Below are positions 61,387 through 64,000 of a stretch of 64,000 nucleotides of DNA, one piece after another; position 1 is the first letter of the stretch; each line of letters starts with the position of its first letter. The stretch comes from Trileptium ribeirensis (taxonomy: Eukaryota; Nematoda; Enoplea; Enoplida; Thoracostomopsidae). The notes under the pieces are model-generated. The model worked only from the letters and a program-made list of their open reading frames with translations. It searched no databases and had not been told where the DNA came from. The position numbers were made by a program, and so were the translations under genes. The stretch is from positions 116,743 to 180,742 of the forward strand of contig JASANE010012378.1 in assembly GCA_030248225.1 (NCBI GenBank), given 5' to 3'.

Positions 61387-63996
61387 TGTTGGGACTGGTG
61401 CCTTTTTCACCACAAAATTTTTCTTTTTCTTTTCCATAAAGGCCGCCCCCACGCCGCCCTGGTATTCCCTGTCGCCCTCGGCATGGCATATGAGCGTGTG
61501 AGTACGTAAACTAATATATATATTATATATAACTATATTACTAGCTATGTAATTTCCTAACTTAATTAAAACCAACTATAATAATATATAATATTACTTA
61601 TTTATACAATTCCCCTAAATAACCCTACCTTTCCCCAACCTAAATTAAATACCCTCACACCCCCCAAAACACACTTTTTCTTTTTCCCCACTCTCTCCTT
61701 TACAATATATACCTCACCCACCCTTTTCTTTTACACGCAACCAAAATTCTACCCAAAATCCATTTTTCTCCTTTTACCCATTTTTCTACCAAAATTCAAA
61801 CCCCTCCCTCTCACCCAAACCTCCACCAATCTCCCTAAAATTTTCATATCTTTTTCACATCACCACCCCCATCCACATATTAACCCCCCTCCTTCCTCTT
61901 CTTCTTTTTTCCTGTAAATTTACGCTTCCCAAAAATATCCTTTTTCTCCCTTTTTCTCCATTTTTCAAATATCCCCCATTCCCTCAAAATTCAACCAACC
62001 TCCCCCAAATTTTAATATCCTTTTTCCCTTACCACCCCTATTCATATATCTACTTCACCCCTTTCCCATTCCTTTATTTTTCATAAATTACTACTTTCCA
62101 AATTTCCCATTTTTCTCCAACTTTTCACATTTTTCAAACATCTCCTATTTTCTAAATACTTAATCCCCACTCCTCAAATTCCCAAGTTCAACTCACCTAC
62201 CTAAGCCCCTTCACCATATTAAAATTTCACGATCCCCCTCTCTCTACTTTTCTCAAACCACAGCCCAACTTTCTACCCCTTTCCTCATTTCAAATTTTCC
62301 TTCAAAATTCCTCTAAATTATATAATATGTAATATATATATTATTATATTCGCGGCAAGCGCGTATATTTTGATATATTATGGTACTGTTTGCTAGCGTC
62401 TACGGGGCGAGGTGATTCTTACTAGTTATTCTACTTGTTTTTGGTATTGAATATTGAATTGTATGGTATTATGTAGTGATGACTGGTGTGTGATTATTCT
62501 TAGGGTAGTTTGAGATTAATTACCTAGCTATGTTTAAGGACGGTTTCATGAGTTTAGCTTACGTGGCGTTTTAGTGGAGCGAGCGCTACTGTTTAGTGCG
62601 CTGGTAGTTGTGTTTTAAGACTGACAAAGTTTTTTTGTAATAATTATATTTTAATTAATTAGACTTTAGGACGACCTAGCTAAGACCTGTTACGAGAACA
62701 GAGCGTTTTACATTTGAAGGCGATGCATATATGGTTTTTCTACAATTATTGCGATGAGTAGTGATCGAGTTAGAATTTTCAGTGGCTATGAAGCGCTGCT
62801 TGGCGGAGATTGCTGGAAAAGTTGCCACTTATTTACTTTAGGTGTTTATAATATTTTGGTTACGAGAAAATTCACAGCGTTCGTCAACGGGTTGATGCGT
62901 GAAGTTGTCGACTTGGGACGAGACCCTTAACGATTGTCTCGCGTAGAAATTAATTATAACCACAATAATTGCATTCAGCGGACATTACCGGTATTTTTGC
63001 CTATTATCTTTTATTGTGGTTAATGGCTACCTAGCTAGTACGCAGATTTCACGATTTCGGATTTCACTTCAAATTACTAAGTGTTTGATTGAAAGTGATT
63101 GTTGACTAGATACTATTGCCGTACTGTTCGAATATAAGTGCCGGGTAGAAAAGCGTTAGATATCGGTGTTATGCTGCCGCATCGGGTGAAAACACTTATG
63201 GTAAACGTTATTAGTTAGAAAAGGGTGTGTGTCACGGACGTATTATGCTTTCATAGTAACTAGCATCTACAGGCGTAATAATTACGGATGATATCGAATT
63301 GTGTTCTTTATATAAAGCTTGCGGAGTGCTACGAAACCTATTTAGGAGCTCGAGCTTTCAGTCTAGCCAACTGACCGAATGTTTAAATTCAACTCTGGGT
63401 TTTAATCTATAAATCTTTGTTTTTTAATAAACATCAGCGAATCGCAGCTTAGGAACGCCGTGGAAAATCAGCACTTCGTTATAGTTAAAAATAAACGTTT
63501 AAGACCCGTTGGCTGTCGTTGAACTCGATAGAAAAGAGCGTAATAAATCTATATCGGTGTGTGTTGAGCTGTTAAAGTCGTTGGAGTAACCCCGAAGTAG
63601 GAGACACTAGCAAACTGTCACCACTTTCCTGGTACGCCAGACCCCGAACTCGCGCACCCCAGCTGTCACTGTAGTATTAATTGGTGGCCCGAATTCTGTC
63701 TTTCGTGTGTTATAGTGGTCGCTGGGGGTCGGAGCGTCGCGTAAGCACGAAGCTACACCGCCGCAGAAAAAGAATAAGCTCCGACAATTTGAAAGTGAAC
63801 GTATAATTCAAGTGGCTAAGCCTAACGTGGTATACGTGAATGTTGAGTAATAACAGTATTTTCTGTATTCTTATCCCATTTCTTTTGTATTTGTTAGGGG
63901 GGAACGAATCCTATGGGGGAACTTTTCCTATACCTTGAGGGGGAACTTTTTCCACGGGGGGAACGAATCCTATGGGGGAACGAATCATATACGACA
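61387..63996 (+). repeat. 3' long terminal repeat with 1.4-kb internal deletion
   Basis: It starts tgttgggactggtgcc and is colinear with the 5' LTR through the G-less tract and the conserved non-coding part to 63786 (ctccgaca). It then jumps to the sequence equivalent to 48840, so the counterpart of about 47428-48839 is missing; the junction shows one base of microhomology. After the jump it keeps the last ~20 codons of the integrase-Ulp1 ORF, its stop, and the gggggaac block to gaca at 63996. Four further bases (ccgg) also match the left internal region. Confidence 0.88.
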
Positions 63997-64000
63997 CCGG

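Larger units (their letters stand above)
45046..63996 (+). mobile_element. Giant Ty3/gypsy-type LTR retrotransposon with accessory domains
   Basis: Left and right long direct repeats start with tgt...gactggtgcc and end near tatacgaca. They enclose a gag, a pol in the Ty3/gypsy domain order (protease, RT, RNase H, integrase) and a third ORF. A purine tract (aagggggg) precedes the right repeat. The total is about 19 kb, well above the usual 5-10 kb of animal gypsy elements. The excess comes from ~4-kb terminal repeats and a ~4-kb third ORF. Gag, pol and ORF3 all carry lesions, so this copy is not autonomous. The two terminal repeats differ by only a few percent outside the right-hand deletion, so the insertion is young. 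The base after the right repeat end still matches the left internal region for four bases up to the window edge, so the right boundary is provisional. Confidence 0.93.

Noticed and set aside
61366..61575. Envelope-like ORF near the 3' end of the LTR element
   Set aside because: No signal peptide, fusion peptide or transmembrane anchor pattern; the frame overlaps the polypurine tract and LTR on the opposite strand.

Overview
This is an AT-rich, intron-containing, repeat-dense eukaryotic sequence, almost certainly from an invertebrate animal. I base that on GT-AG introns of 0.5-6.3 kb, a recognisable animal TMEM120 gene, a CR1-like LINE with a PHD-finger ORF1, an RTE-like LINE relic, a Merlin/ISXO2-like transposase fragment and a Ty3/gypsy-type LTR element. 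The phylum cannot be fixed from the sequence. There are no bacterial features and no convincing tRNA, rRNA or CRISPR array.

Layout. (1) 1-9555: no host gene that I can support. It holds a foldback repeat at the left edge, a broken ISXO2-like transposase (4773-5161), a 112-bp hairpin repeat (7851-7962) and short dispersed repeats. (2) 9556-38187, minus strand: one complete TMEM120 (TACAN/NET29-type) membrane-protein gene, assembled here from 11 exons. All ten introns have GT-AG borders and matching phases, giving a 364-residue product. The introns hold most of the DNA in this part, including a decayed RTE-like LINE (22262-23790), a 267-bp tandem duplication (14611-15143), degenerate ~180-bp repeats (25195-25620) and a five-copy ~355-bp satellite array nested between two pairs of direct repeats in intron 1 (32.3-37.1 kb). 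(3) 38188-40440: a 361-bp tandem duplication and no gene. (4) 40440-44260, minus strand: a nearly full-length, recently decayed CR1-like LINE. (5) 45046-63996, plus strand: a very large (~19 kb) Ty3/gypsy-type LTR element.

The LTR element is the most unusual object here. Its terminal repeats are very long (about 4.0 kb on the left; about 2.6 kb on the right because of a 1.4-kb internal deletion). Each repeat contains a ~750-bp stretch almost free of G on the plus strand. The left repeat also carries an intact ORF that joins half of a DDE integrase to a Ulp1-type (C48) SUMO-protease domain with all catalytic residues, bracketed by a perfect 38-bp direct repeat. The internal region has a coiled-coil gag with two CCHC knuckles, a pol (protease-RT-RNase H-integrase) ending in a PHD finger, and a long third ORF that begins with a DEDDy 3'-5' exonuclease domain and continues into a disordered, coiled-coil and basic protein. 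The element therefore carries three accessory domain types (Ulp1 protease, PHD reader, DEDDy exonuclease) beyond the usual retrotransposon set. Gag, pol and ORF3 of this copy are broken by frameshifts and stop codons, so it is a recent but inactive copy.
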